64,000 nt of DNA from NCBI RefSeq assembly GCF_900115785.1, contig NZ_FOYS01000006.1, positions 124,001 to 188,000 on the forward strand, written 5' to 3'. Each line of letters opens with the position of its first letter. Position 1 is the stretch's first letter. Shown here piece by piece: positions 33,086 to 42,058 of the stretch. This stretch comes from Halogeometricum limi. GTDB taxonomy: Archaea; Halobacteriota; Halobacteria; Halobacteriales; Haloferacaceae. The translations under genes and the position numbers were made by a program. A model generated the notes under the pieces. It ran no database searches. It saw only the letters and a program-made list of their open reading frames with translations, and was not told where the DNA came from.

Positions 33086-34210
33086 TCACCACCCCGTCTC
33101 GTCCAGTGCCTCGACCAACCGGTCCACGTCTTCCGCCGTGTTGACGACGTGCAGCGACGCCCGAATCGACCCCGCGAGCGACGGAATCGGCCTGACGACG
33201 ATGTCGTAGTCGGCCTTCAGTCGTTCGACGGTCGCTTCGGGGTCGTCGACCTGCATCGTCACGAGACCGGACTCCGGGTCCGCCGGACTGAGAAGCCTCT
33301 CGTCCGGCACCGCGTCCGTGAGTCGCTCCGCCAGACCGAGCGCGTGCGACTCCACGACGTCGAGACCGACGGACTCGATGGTCTCGATTGCGGCGTCGAG
33401 AGCGGCGTACGGCGCGAGGTTCGTCGTGCCCACCTCGAACCGCGGCGCGCCCGTCTTCAACTCGTAGTCGACAGCGCCGATGTCCTCGACGCTCCGATAG
33501 CTGACGGCCGACGGTTCGAGGTCGTTCGCGACGGACTCCTCGACGTAGAGGATACCGGCGCCCCACGTCCCGAGGAGCCACTTGTGTCCGGCGGCGACGA
33601 CGGCGTCCGCGCCCCACTCGGTCACGTCCAACGGCGCGTGTCCCGGCACCTGCACGGCGTCGACGAGGACGAACGCCCCCGCGTCGTGCGCCTCCGCGGC
33701 GAGTTCTTCGACCGGCAGGTACGTCCCGTAGTTCCACGTCAGCGCGCTGAAGCAGACGAGTTTCGCGTCCTCGACCGCCTCGCGGTACGCCTCGCGGTCG
33801 ATTCTGCCGTCCTCGGTGGGGACGACGCGGACCTCACAGCCGCGGCGTTCGAGGCGCGACCACGGCAGGATGCCCGCCGGATGTTCGAGGTCCGTGCGGA
33901 CGACGACGTCGCCCGCCTCCCAGTCGAACGCGTTCGCGATTCGAGTGATGCCGTCGGCGGTGCTCTGCGTCAGCGCAATCTCCGTCTCCCGCGCGCCGAG
34001 GAAATCGGCCACCGTCGCGCGAACCTCGTCGTAGGTGTCGAACGCGAGCGGGTACGCCCCCTCCTCGACGGGCGCGTCGTACTCGTGGCGCGCGAGAAAC
34101 GCCTGCGCCGCCTCGACGACCGGACGCGGACTGGGACCGCTCGCGCCGGTGTTCAGATAGCGTGCGTCGTCGAACGCCGGGGTGAGTTCTCTGAGTGCTG
34201 CCGGGTCCAT
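33086..34210 (-). CDS. PLP-dependent aminotransferase class V (cysteine-desulfurase-like)
   Basis: A 374-aa fold-type-I PLP enzyme. YLNTGASGPSPRPV is the N-terminal substrate loop, LTQSTADGITRIAN the phosphate-binding loop, VLVDAVQVPGHAPLDV the Asp that pairs with the pyridine N, and ADAVVAAGHKWLLG carries the Schiff-base Lys. GTTNLAPYAALDAAIE follows. Class V members include cysteine desulfurases, isopenicillin N epimerase-like proteins and kynureninase relatives. A C-terminal Cys loop for persulfide transfer is not evident, so a desulfurase role is not secure. Single gene, starting MDPAALREL. Confidence 0.88.
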   Translation of the reverse strand: MDPAALRELTPAFDDARYLNTGASGPSPRPVVEAAQAFLARHEYDAPVEEGAYPLAFDTYDEVRATVADFLGARETEIALTQSTADGITRIANAFDWEAGDVVVRTDLEHPAGILPWSRLERRGCEVRVVPTEDGRIDREAYREAVEDAKLVCFSALTWNYGTYLPVEELAAEAHDAGAFVLVDAVQVPGHAPLDVTEWGADAVVAAGHKWLLGTWGAGILYVEESVANDLEPSAVSYRSVEDIGAVDYELKTGAPRFEVGTTNLAPYAALDAAIETIESVGLDVVESHALGLAERLTDAVPDERLLSPADPESGLVTMQVDDPEATVERLKADYDIVVRPIPSLAGSIRASLHVVNTAEDVDRLVEALDETGW

Positions 34211-34235
34211 GCGAGACGATAGCAGTGATACCCTA

Positions 34236-34499
34236 TCACTCCGGCGGTGGCGGCCGTTCGGGCGCGTCGGGGTCCCCCCGCGAGACGAACAGACGGCGCG
34301 GGAGGACGACGCCGCGCGCGAAGACGTAGCCGACGAGTCCGACGACGACGCAGATTATCGACTCGACGACGCCGAGCGGTCCGAGCGCGAGTCGCCAGAA
34401 TATCAGAACTGAAACCGGCATCGTGACCGAGAGAGACACGTCTACGAAGAGCGCGAGGAGGAACGCGACGGGATGTGTCTGTGTCGGCACGTGAGTCAC
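34236..34499 (-). CDS. Small membrane protein (87 aa)
   Basis: Starts at GTG 34499, about 30 nt after a BoxA-like ACTGATAAGC, a leaderless arrangement. Two hydrophobic segments are visible (AFLLALFVDVSLSVTMPVSVLIFW and VVESIICVVVGLVGYVFARGVVL), followed by a charged C-terminal tail ending in a proline run. No family recognised; its end lies 25 bp from the aminotransferase start. Confidence 0.65.
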   Translation of the reverse strand: MTHVPTQTHPVAFLLALFVDVSLSVTMPVSVLIFWRLALGPLGVVESIICVVVGLVGYVFARGVVLPRRLFVSRGDPDAPERPPPPE

Positions 34500-34591
34500 C
34501 GCGGTGGCTACTGGCCAGTTCTTGCTTATCAGTATTGAATTTCACGGAGAGTGACTGGTTTCGGAGGCGTTCGGCGACCCGACGGCGAGTC

Positions 34592-35623
34592 TCACTCCCC
34601 GACGGTCACCATCCCCTTCACCACGTCCGGTTCCATCGCCCGTTCGAACGCCTCGGTGAGCCTCGACATCGGCATCTCGAAGTCGATAATCTTCTCGACG
34701 TCCACGGCCCCGCGTTCGAGGAGGGAGACGGCGTCGTCGTACGTGTTTCTGAATCGGAACGACCCGCGGAAATCGAGTTCCTTGTCGACGATTTCGTTCG
34801 TCTCGATGGGTATCTCGTCCTCGGCGGAGAGACCGATGCAGAGGACCGTCCCGCCGCGCCGGACCACGTCCGTCGCCGCTTCGAGAACGGGCGGCGCACC
34901 CGACGCTTCTATCACGGCGTCGACGCCCTCCCCGTCCGTGAACTCGGCGACGGCGTCTTCGAGGGATTCTTCGGCGGCGTTCACCGTCGCCGTCGCGCCG
35001 TACGCCTCGGCGCGTTCGAGTTTCGACTCCACCACGTCCGAGACGAGGACGGACCCGGCACCGGCGGCCCGGACGGCCTCGCTGACGAGCATCCCGATGG
35101 GTCCGGCGCCCGTGACGAGGACCGAATCGCCGAGACCGATTTCGGCGCGCCGTGTCGCGTGAAGGGCGACGCTCAGCGGTTCACAGAGCGCGCCCGCCCG
35201 CGTCGAGACCGTCTCGGGGAGACGGTAGGCGAAGTCGGCGTCCCACGCGACGTACTCGGCGAACGCGCCGTCGTCCGGCGGCGTCGCCATGAACTCCACG
35301 TCCGGACAGAGGTTGTACTCGCCCGCGCGACACCGGGCGCACTCGCCGCACGGAACGCCCGGTTCGAGTGCGACTTCGTCGCCGGGTTCGAGTCCATTCA
35401 CCGCACTCCCGACGTCGACCACTTCGCCGGCGCTCTCGTGACCGAGAATCAGGGGGTCCTCGACGACGTAGTCGCCGATGCGGCCGTGTTCGTAGTAGTG
35501 GACGTCGGAACCGCAGATACCGACGTGTTTCACCGCGACGAGGACTTCGTCGGGCGCGGGGTCGGGCCGCGGTCGCTCTCGATGCTCGAAGACGCCGGGT
35601 TCGGTGAGTTCGACGACGTGCAT
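34592..35623 (-). CDS. Zinc-dependent alcohol/polyol dehydrogenase (MDR)
   Basis: A 343-aa medium-chain dehydrogenase. GICGSDVHYYEHG binds the catalytic zinc, GHESAGEVVDVG follows, and GVPCGECARCRAGEYNLCPD contains the four Cys of the structural zinc. VLVTGAGPIGMLVSEAVRAAGA is the NAD-binding loop. The sequence resembles sorbitol/xylitol/threonine dehydrogenases (CEPLSVALHA). The start at 35623 sits 28 nt after ACTTTTGTC, a leaderless position; an ATG 27 nt upstream is less likely. It probably oxidises a polyol or sugar alcohol in the cytoplasm. Confidence 0.92.
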   Translation of the reverse strand: MHVVELTEPGVFEHRERPRPDPAPDEVLVAVKHVGICGSDVHYYEHGRIGDYVVEDPLILGHESAGEVVDVGSAVNGLEPGDEVALEPGVPCGECARCRAGEYNLCPDVEFMATPPDDGAFAEYVAWDADFAYRLPETVSTRAGALCEPLSVALHATRRAEIGLGDSVLVTGAGPIGMLVSEAVRAAGAGSVLVSDVVESKLERAEAYGATATVNAAEESLEDAVAEFTDGEGVDAVIEASGAPPVLEAATDVVRRGGTVLCIGLSAEDEIPIETNEIVDKELDFRGSFRFRNTYDDAVSLLERGAVDVEKIIDFEMPMSRLTEAFERAMEPDVVKGMVTVGE

Positions 35624-35714
35624 ACCACGCAGTTGGATACCGAGTGACAAAAGTGGGCGTCGTCGGGTCGGCGGCGACCAGAAGGCCTATCGGGACGTTC
35701 CCGTACCACCGGGT

Positions 35715-35774
35715 ATGTTCCGTGTCCGCGGAGACGACACCGGAGACATGCCGCGAGGAGGGCCCGCGGCGTGA
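35715..35774 (+). CDS. Possible leader ORF (19 aa) before the 727-aa lipoprotein gene
   Basis: The ATG lies about 26 nt after a weak BoxA-like GCCTATCG. The 19-codon frame MFRVRGDDTGDMPRGGPAA ends in a TGA overlapping the GTG start at 35771 (GTGA). It may couple translation of the non-ATG main start. Confidence 0.35.
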   Translation: MFRVRGDDTGDMPRGGPAA

Positions 35775-37954
35775 GCGACGGCGACGAACGACCGACGCGG
35801 CGGCGATTCCTCGCGGCCGTCGCCGTCGCCGGCGCGACGGCGCTCGCCGGATGCTCGGCGTTCGAGAGCGAACCGAACGCCGCGACGACGCCCGCCGGGG
35901 AAGACGAGGCGCGGCGCTTGGCCGAGGAGTACGCGCCCGTGCTCTACTTCGACGCGAACGAGCGGTGGTTCCCGACGGACCCGCGGCCGTACGAGTCCGA
36001 ACGCGACGGCGAAGCGGTCGTCTCGGGATTCGACGCGTTGGACGGGTACACCGCCGAACGCGCCGCGTCCGGCGACGAGGCGGAGCGACCCGATTCGACG
36101 GTGTTCTACAACGTCCGTTCCTACGAAGACTCGCCGCTGTCGGTCGTGCAGTACTGGTTCTACTCGGCGTTCGACCAGTTCACCACGAACTTCCACTGGC
36201 ACGACTGGGAGGTGGTCCACGTCTTCGTCGACACCGAACGCGAACGCGCGCAGTTGCACGTCGCGAGTTCGCACTCCCGCCGCGTCCCGAACAACGAACA
36301 CCTCGACCCGAGCGGAGACACCGTTCCCCGCGTGCTCTCGGAGTTGGGGTCGCACTCCAGTGCGCTCTCGCTGAACGAGGAGCGAGAGAGCTTCCAGCGG
36401 GTCTCTACCGGCCAGATACCCGCCGACATCACGAACCGGGGTATCACCGGAATCGAGTCGGTGAAGGAGATTCCCGCGGCGTACGGCCTCCCCCGCGACG
36501 AGGGCTTTCGACTCCCGTTCGTGGTCCCCGAACTCGACGGCGCACCCGTGTACGAACACGACCGACTCCCGAACGTCTCTCGCGACTCGCTGGTTCCCGA
36601 CGCACTCACCGTCCGGTCGTACGACGCGCTCGCATCGCCACCAACGGGCGTACCGGAGCGCGAGACGGGAACCGTACTCGACTTCGAGGGTCGTTCCGCG
36701 CCGGAGGGGGACGGGACGTACTCGCTGGTCCCCGCGGCCGAAGTGGAACACGTCGCGGCGTTCACCGGGCCGCAGTTGAGCTTCGAGTTCGCCGTCCCCG
36801 GGTTCGCGGAGGACGCAATCGCCGGGCATCTAACGACGACGGACCCGCCGTGGACGCAGGAGCGGTACGACGACCCCGTCGCGGACATCAGCGAACCGGT
36901 GCACCGGGCCGCACTCGCGGAGCGTTACGACGCCGTCGGCGCGCCGGGAGCGGTGAACACCGTCGTCGCCGAGGTGACTGAAGCGGTCACGACGGACGAC
37001 GCGCCCGAGAACGAGGGCCTGACGACGCGCGAGTCGAGCGTCGAGTCGGTCGTCCTCCTCGAGAGCGACCCCGAGGCGGTGCCGACGTTCGGCGGCGTCG
37101 CACTCCTGCGGGACGTTCCCACCGGCGACCACCGCCTGACGGTCAACAGCGCCGGGTCGGCCCCGTACAGTCAACGAGTGCGGGTCGGAGACGGAGAGGC
37201 CGCGCGCGAGACGGAAGTCGAGACGAAGACGGAGGAATCGGAGACGACGGCGACGCCGACGGCCGACGACCCCGGAACGGCAACCCGCGACTCCTCGTCG
37301 CCCCCGGGCGTCTCCGTCGCGGGCGTCGACGGACAGATACCGCTTGTCGCCAACGACGACGCCGTGAAGCTCCGCGTCGACGCCGAGGGAACCGACGCGG
37401 CGCTCTCGCGCGTCGCCGTCGCGGACGACTTCGCCGGGCGACTGTACGACTCGCCCGTCGAGGGGTCCGACGCCGTCTACGTCCACCGCGGCGGCGCGTA
37501 CACGACGGAGGTGCGCGACGAGGCGGACGCCGTCGGCGCGTTTCGCGTCAATCCGAACGGAGAGTCGGTCGTGACCATCGACCGTCCCGAGACGGGGAAG
37601 GCGTCGCTGGCGTCGTTCGTGGCGGACGTGACCAGAGAGACGGTAGCGACGGTGAGCGACGCGGGCGGGGGTGGCGGTGTCGCGGGCGAACTCACCGGTG
37701 CCGTCGGCGGTCTGACGAGGGCGCTCGAAGCCACCGCGGCGGCCGCAGACCGGGCCGCAGAGCGCGCGAGAGCGGAGGACGCGCCGGGTGCCGACAGGGC
37801 GCTCCGGGCGGCGACGGACAACCTCGAACGGGCGGCGAACCGACTGGCGGACGTGGGCGACGCCGTCCCCGCGCAGGCGCGGGACGCCGCCGACCGACGA
37901 CTCGACCAAGCGGAGCACCGCGCCGAACAGGCACTCGCGTCGACGAAACTCTGA
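35771..37954 (+). CDS. Large Tat lipoprotein with Vps62-like domain
   Basis: A 727-aa protein starting at GTG 35771. RRRFLAAVAVAGATALAGC is a Tat lipoprotein signal (lipobox Cys 28). Residues about 54-300 resemble the Vps62/necrosis-inducing-type fold: EYAPVLYFDANERWFPTDPRPYE and a central FHWHDWEVVHVFVDTE whose His/Asp residues could form a metal site. A beta-rich middle, a Thr-rich linker (about 475-515), a small beta domain and a long Ala-rich helical C-terminus (about 630-727, repeated AADRAAERARAEDA-type heptads) follow. Eukaryotic relatives act in vacuolar sorting; here the role is unknown, perhaps a cell-surface enzyme or toxin-like effector. Confidence 0.75.
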   Translation: MSDGDERPTRRRFLAAVAVAGATALAGCSAFESEPNAATTPAGEDEARRLAEEYAPVLYFDANERWFPTDPRPYESERDGEAVVSGFDALDGYTAERAASGDEAERPDSTVFYNVRSYEDSPLSVVQYWFYSAFDQFTTNFHWHDWEVVHVFVDTERERAQLHVASSHSRRVPNNEHLDPSGDTVPRVLSELGSHSSALSLNEERESFQRVSTGQIPADITNRGITGIESVKEIPAAYGLPRDEGFRLPFVVPELDGAPVYEHDRLPNVSRDSLVPDALTVRSYDALASPPTGVPERETGTVLDFEGRSAPEGDGTYSLVPAAEVEHVAAFTGPQLSFEFAVPGFAEDAIAGHLTTTDPPWTQERYDDPVADISEPVHRAALAERYDAVGAPGAVNTVVAEVTEAVTTDDAPENEGLTTRESSVESVVLLESDPEAVPTFGGVALLRDVPTGDHRLTVNSAGSAPYSQRVRVGDGEAARETEVETKTEESETTATPTADDPGTATRDSSSPPGVSVAGVDGQIPLVANDDAVKLRVDAEGTDAALSRVAVADDFAGRLYDSPVEGSDAVYVHRGGAYTTEVRDEADAVGAFRVNPNGESVVTIDRPETGKASLASFVADVTRETVATVSDAGGGGGVAGELTGAVGGLTRALEATAAAADRAAERARAEDAPGADRALRAATDNLERAANRLADVGDAVPAQARDAADRRLDQAEHRAEQALASTKL

Positions 37955-38066
37955 ACGACTCGCGAGATAGCTAACGGTAGAAACGGTATCGTCACTTCGG
38001 CTGAGCGTTGCTAAATCCGTGCCGAACACTTTAGCCTCCGGTGGCCGTCGTCTCGAACGATTGTCA

Positions 38067-39731
38067 ATGACAAACTTGGTACGCGATGTCGCGGCGGCGG
38101 TCGAGGAGAATCCGACGGCGACGGCGGTGGGCTTTCGCGGACAGGAGTGGAGTTACGAACGGTTCTGGGGGATGGTCTCGCAGTTCGCCGCTGGGTTGCA
38201 GGAGGCCGGTATCGAACCGGGCGACAGAGTCGCCGTCTACCTGCCGAACCTGCCGCAGTTCGTCGTCGCCTTCCACGGGACGCTTCACGCGGGCGGCATC
38301 GTCGTCCCGATGAACCCGCAGTACAAGGCACGCGAGATATCGCATCTCCTCGCCGACAGCGAGGCGAGCGTCGTCGTCGCGTTGTCCGACCTGGTTCCGT
38401 TCGTCGACGCCGTACGCGAGGAGACGAGCGTCGAACACGTCGTCAGCGTCGGCGACGAGGCGGCGGGGACGACGTCGTTCGAGTCGTTCCTCGCCGAGGC
38501 GGGCACCGAGATAGTCGAACGCGCGGACGACGACGTGGCCGTCCAACCGTACACCTCGGGGACGACTGGGAAACCGAAGGGCGTCCTCCTCTCGCACCAC
38601 AACCTCGCGTGGGACGCGCGGGCGACGGCCGAGTTGCTCCCCGGCGGCGTTCGACCGGACGACAAGTTCCTCGGCGTCCTCCCCCTGTTCCACATCTACG
38701 GGATGACGGTGACGATGCTGGCGACGCTGTTCGAGGGCGGCGGCTACTACCCGCTTCCCCGGTGGGACGCCGAAGAGACGCTCTCGGCTATCGAAGCCCA
38801 GCAGTTGACCGTGATGCACGGCGTGCCCGCGATGTTCAACGACCTGGTGAACTTCGAGGACGCAGGCGAGTTCGACGCCTCCTCGATTCGGTTCGCCAAC
38901 TCCGGCGGGAGCAGTCTCCCGCTCGAAGTGATGAACCGCTTCGAGACGCTGTTCGACGTGGAACTGTACGAGGGCTACGGCCTGACCGAGACGAGTCCGG
39001 TGACCCACGCGAACCGTCCGGGCGAGCGTCGCCCCGGGAGCATCGGGAGACCGCTCGACGGCCTCGACGCCCGCATCGTCGACGCCGACTTCGAGGAAGT
39101 GCCGCCCGTCGAGAGCGGACCCGTCGACGAGGAAGAGGTGGACCTCGACGAGATAACGGGCGAACTCGTGATTCACGGGCCGAACGTGATGCAGGGATAC
39201 TACGGTCTTCCCGACGCCAACGAGGAGGCGTTCACCGAGTCGGAGGGCAAGCGGTGGTTCCACACCGGCGACATCGGCTACCGCGACGCGGACGACTACT
39301 ACTACGTCGTCGACCGCGCGAAGCACATGATAGTCACCGGCGGCTACAACGTCTACCCCCGAGAGGTCGAAGAACTGCTCTTCGAGCACCCGCAGGTCGC
39401 GGACGCCGCCGTCGTCGGCGTCCCCGACGACCGACGCGGCGAGACGGTGAAGGCGTACGTCGTCCCCGTGCCCGACTCGGGAGTGACGCCGGACGAAGTC
39501 AAGCAGTACTGCTTGGATAACCTCGCGGCGTACAAACACCCCCGAGAGGTCGTGTTCATCGACGAACTGCCCCGGACGACGACGGGGAAGGTTCAGAAGT
39601 TCGAACTGCGCGAACGCGACGAGAGCGCCGACGCGGAAACGGACGCGGCGGATGCGGAAGACGCGACGGGCGCGACAGACGAAACGGACGCGGAAGACGC
39701 GACGGACGCGAGAGACGGAGGTTCGAGATGA
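38067..39731 (+). CDS. Long-chain acyl-CoA ligase (AMP-forming)
   Basis: A 554-aa ANL-superfamily enzyme activating fatty or carboxylic acids to acyl-CoA through an acyl-adenylate. Motifs are YTSGTTGKPKGVLLSH (AMP-binding P-loop), GYGLTETSPVTH, WFHTGDIGYRDADDYYYVVDRAKHM (hinge) and the C-terminal lysine motif TTGKVQKFEL. An added acidic Asp/Ala/Thr tail of about 35 residues (from ESADAETDAADAED) follows. The start ATG 38067 is about 36 nt after a BoxA-like ACTTTAG. It overlaps the acyl-CoA dehydrogenase by 4 nt, so the pair forms a beta-oxidation entry unit. Confidence 0.93.
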   Translation: MTNLVRDVAAAVEENPTATAVGFRGQEWSYERFWGMVSQFAAGLQEAGIEPGDRVAVYLPNLPQFVVAFHGTLHAGGIVVPMNPQYKAREISHLLADSEASVVVALSDLVPFVDAVREETSVEHVVSVGDEAAGTTSFESFLAEAGTEIVERADDDVAVQPYTSGTTGKPKGVLLSHHNLAWDARATAELLPGGVRPDDKFLGVLPLFHIYGMTVTMLATLFEGGGYYPLPRWDAEETLSAIEAQQLTVMHGVPAMFNDLVNFEDAGEFDASSIRFANSGGSSLPLEVMNRFETLFDVELYEGYGLTETSPVTHANRPGERRPGSIGRPLDGLDARIVDADFEEVPPVESGPVDEEEVDLDEITGELVIHGPNVMQGYYGLPDANEEAFTESEGKRWFHTGDIGYRDADDYYYVVDRAKHMIVTGGYNVYPREVEELLFEHPQVADAAVVGVPDDRRGETVKAYVVPVPDSGVTPDEVKQYCLDNLAAYKHPREVVFIDELPRTTTGKVQKFELRERDESADAETDAADAEDATGATDETDAEDATDARDGGSR

Positions 39732-40867
39732 GCTTCCAACTGAGCGACGAACAGCGTGCGGTCCGCGACGTAGTGCGGGAGTTCGGCGAGAACGAGATTC
39801 GACCGGTCGCCCGCGAACACGACGAGGAGAAGAAGTATCCGCACGAGCTGGTGCAGAAGGCCGCGACGTACGACCTCGTCGCCCCCGGTATCCCCGAGGA
39901 GTACGGCGGCGCCGGGATGGATATGCTGACCGAAGCCGTCGTCACCGAGGAGCTGTGGCGCGCCGACGCCGGTATCGGAAGCGCCATCGGGTCCCGCGGG
40001 TTCGGCACGTCGATGATTCGGAAGTTCGGCGACGAGTGGATGCGCGAGGAGTGGCTTCCGAAGGTGGCCGCCGGCGACGCGGCGACGTGTTCGTGTATCT
40101 CCGAACCGGCCCACGGGTCGAACGTGGCGGGCATCGAGACGAGGGCGGAACGCGATGGCGACGACTACGTCCTGAACGGGACGAAGATGTGGATAACGAA
40201 CGGCACCGTCGCCGACGTGGCCGTCGTGATGGCGAAGACGTCTCCGGACGCGGGACACCGCGGAATCACGGCGTTTCTCGTCCCCACCGACGCCGACGGC
40301 TTCTCGGCGACGAAGATAGACAACAAACTCGGCATTCGCGCGTCCGACCTCGCGGAAGTCGTCTTAGACGACGTGCGCGTCCCCGCCGAGAACGTAATCG
40401 GGGCGGTCGACGAGGGGTTCTACCAGTTGATGAACTTCTTCGCCGACGGGCGCACGAGCGTCGCCGCGCAGGCCGTCGGCGTCGCGCAGGCGGCCGTCGA
40501 CGCCGCCGCGGAGTACGCGAACGAACGCGAACAGGGCGGCCAGAAGATAGCCGAGTATCAGGCGATTCGACACAAGATAGCCGACATGGCGACGGACGTG
40601 GAGGCGGCGCGGTCGCTGGTCTATCGGGCGGCGACGCACGTGGAGAACGGCGACGACGACACCGCCGCGCGGTTCGCGAGCATGGCGAAACTGTTCGCCA
40701 GCGAGCGTGCAGTAGAAGTCGCAGACGAAGGGATACAGGTCCACGGCGGCGCCGGGTTCGTCACCGACCACCCCGCAGAGCGGTTCTACCGCGACGCTCG
40801 CATCACGAAGATATACGAGGGGACCTCGGAGATTCAGAAGAACATCATCGCCGACCGGGTGCTGTGA
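39728..40867 (+). CDS. Acyl-CoA dehydrogenase
   Basis: A 379-aa FAD enzyme introducing the alpha-beta double bond of acyl-CoA. The N-terminal helical part begins FQLSDEQRAVRDVVREF; ATCSCISEPAHGSN and MWITNGTVADV form the flavin and substrate pocket; the C-terminal end ITKIYEGTSEIQKNIIA contains the usual catalytic Glu region. Length is typical. It starts in an ATGA overlap with the acyl-CoA ligase, indicating cotranscription and coupled function. An AsnC-like regulator follows 60 nt downstream. Confidence 0.94.
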   Translation: MSFQLSDEQRAVRDVVREFGENEIRPVAREHDEEKKYPHELVQKAATYDLVAPGIPEEYGGAGMDMLTEAVVTEELWRADAGIGSAIGSRGFGTSMIRKFGDEWMREEWLPKVAAGDAATCSCISEPAHGSNVAGIETRAERDGDDYVLNGTKMWITNGTVADVAVVMAKTSPDAGHRGITAFLVPTDADGFSATKIDNKLGIRASDLAEVVLDDVRVPAENVIGAVDEGFYQLMNFFADGRTSVAAQAVGVAQAAVDAAAEYANEREQGGQKIAEYQAIRHKIADMATDVEAARSLVYRAATHVENGDDDTAARFASMAKLFASERAVEVADEGIQVHGGAGFVTDHPAERFYRDARITKIYEGTSEIQKNIIADRVL

Positions 40868-40927
40868 GCGACCGGCCGTGAGCGACCGAAAACGACAGGA
40901 CGGGCGACGAAAATCAGGGAGACGAGA

Positions 40928-41440
40928 ATGAGCGACGACGCCCCCGACTGGACGTTCAAAGACCGCGACACGGTCATCCTCAGCGAGTTGGCCGCCGACC
41001 CGCAGCGCTCGTCTCGGGAGTTGACGAAGATACTCGCCGAGAAGCACGACATCGACGTGTCCCACGTCACCGTCAGCGAGACGATTCGGCGGATGCGCGA
41101 GGAGGGCGTCTTCCGAGAGGCCATCGTCCCGAACGAGAAGTACTACACGTTCGCGCTGTTCGAGTTCAAGTTCGACCCCGAGCACTTCGCCGACGAGTGG
41201 CACGACGCGATGGTGTCCATCCGCGACGACGCGCACACGCTCTTTTACTTCCTCTCGGACGGCGAGTACCAGTGGAAGTCGGTGATGATGTTCGAGTCGC
41301 CCGAGGCGCAGTCGAAGTGGATTCACGAGTTCTACAAACACCACGGGAAGGTGGTGTCGAACCTCCGGAACTCGGCGGTCCACAACGTCTTGAAGTTCCG
41401 CACGGACCCGGAACTGTTCGAACGTCTCGGCGGGGAGTGA
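40928..41440 (+). CDS. AsnC/Lrp-type helix-turn-helix regulator
   Basis: A 170-aa regulator. The N-terminal HTH (residues about 10-65, DTVILSELAADPQRSSRELTKILAEKH and VSHVTVSETIRRMREEG) is followed by a C-terminal alpha/beta domain of about 100 residues (YTFALFEFKFDPEHF, HTLFYFLSDGEYQWKSVMMF), resembling but not clearly matching a classical RAM effector domain. GGGAG lies shortly before the ATG. Placed after the acyl-CoA ligase and dehydrogenase, it probably regulates this fatty-acid unit. Confidence 0.82.
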   Translation: MSDDAPDWTFKDRDTVILSELAADPQRSSRELTKILAEKHDIDVSHVTVSETIRRMREEGVFREAIVPNEKYYTFALFEFKFDPEHFADEWHDAMVSIRDDAHTLFYFLSDGEYQWKSVMMFESPEAQSKWIHEFYKHHGKVVSNLRNSAVHNVLKFRTDPELFERLGGE

Positions 41441-41462
41441 CGTCCGCGGGCCGTCTGAGAGA

Positions 41463-41978
41463 CTACGGGAGACCGTAGTCGCGAACCCTGTCGAGCGTGA
41501 GTTGGTAGCCAGAGAGCGCGGCGAGGACACCGCCGAGGACGACGACCAGCGCCGCGGCGGAGCGTAGGAGCGCGGGCGACGCCGACGGGACGGCGTCGAG
41601 TCCGAGCGCGTCGAACAGGTCGCTCGGTCGGTCGCGGACGGCGGCCGCCGAGAGGCCGCGAAGGCCGCCGACGTACTCCAGTTGCTCGAACGCCGTCGCC
41701 TGCTCGTACAGCGGCGGTTCCTCCGGCATGCAGCCGATTCGCCCCCTGAGCGCGTCGCGGTCGGTGACGGGCGCATCGGCGACGGACGCCGTCCCACTCG
41801 TCGGTTCGGAGAGTCCGGTGAGCATCCGCATCGTCGTCGTCTTTCCCGCGCCGTTCGGACCCAAGAATCCGTAGACGGTTCCCTCGGGGACCGAGAGCGA
41901 GAGGCCGTCGACGGTGACGGTCGACCCGTACCGTTTCGTGAGGTCCGCCGCGTCGATGGCGAGCGTGGTGGAGGGCAT
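41463..41978 (-). pseudogene. ABC transporter ATPase/permease deletion chimera
   Basis: The first 130 residues are a normal ABC ATPase start: LTKRYGSTVTVDGLSLSVPEG, Walker A GPNGAGKTT (40-48) and Q-loop region GCMPEEPPLYE. The sequence then jumps, near residue 131-135, to ALLRSAAALVVVLGGVLAALSGYQLTLDRVRDYGLP, the last transmembrane helix of an ABC-2-type permease. The signature motif, Walker B and H-loop are missing, so no ATP hydrolysis is possible. An in-frame deletion across a two-gene ATPase/permease operon explains this. A BoxA-like CATTTGTAAC 28 nt upstream is still present. Confidence 0.78.
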
Positions 41979-42058
41979 CGGCGAGGAGTTGACGCACGAG
42001 TTACAAATGAGTTGCGTCGTGTCCCCGTCGCCCGGTTCGGTGCCGCGTCACCTACCGT

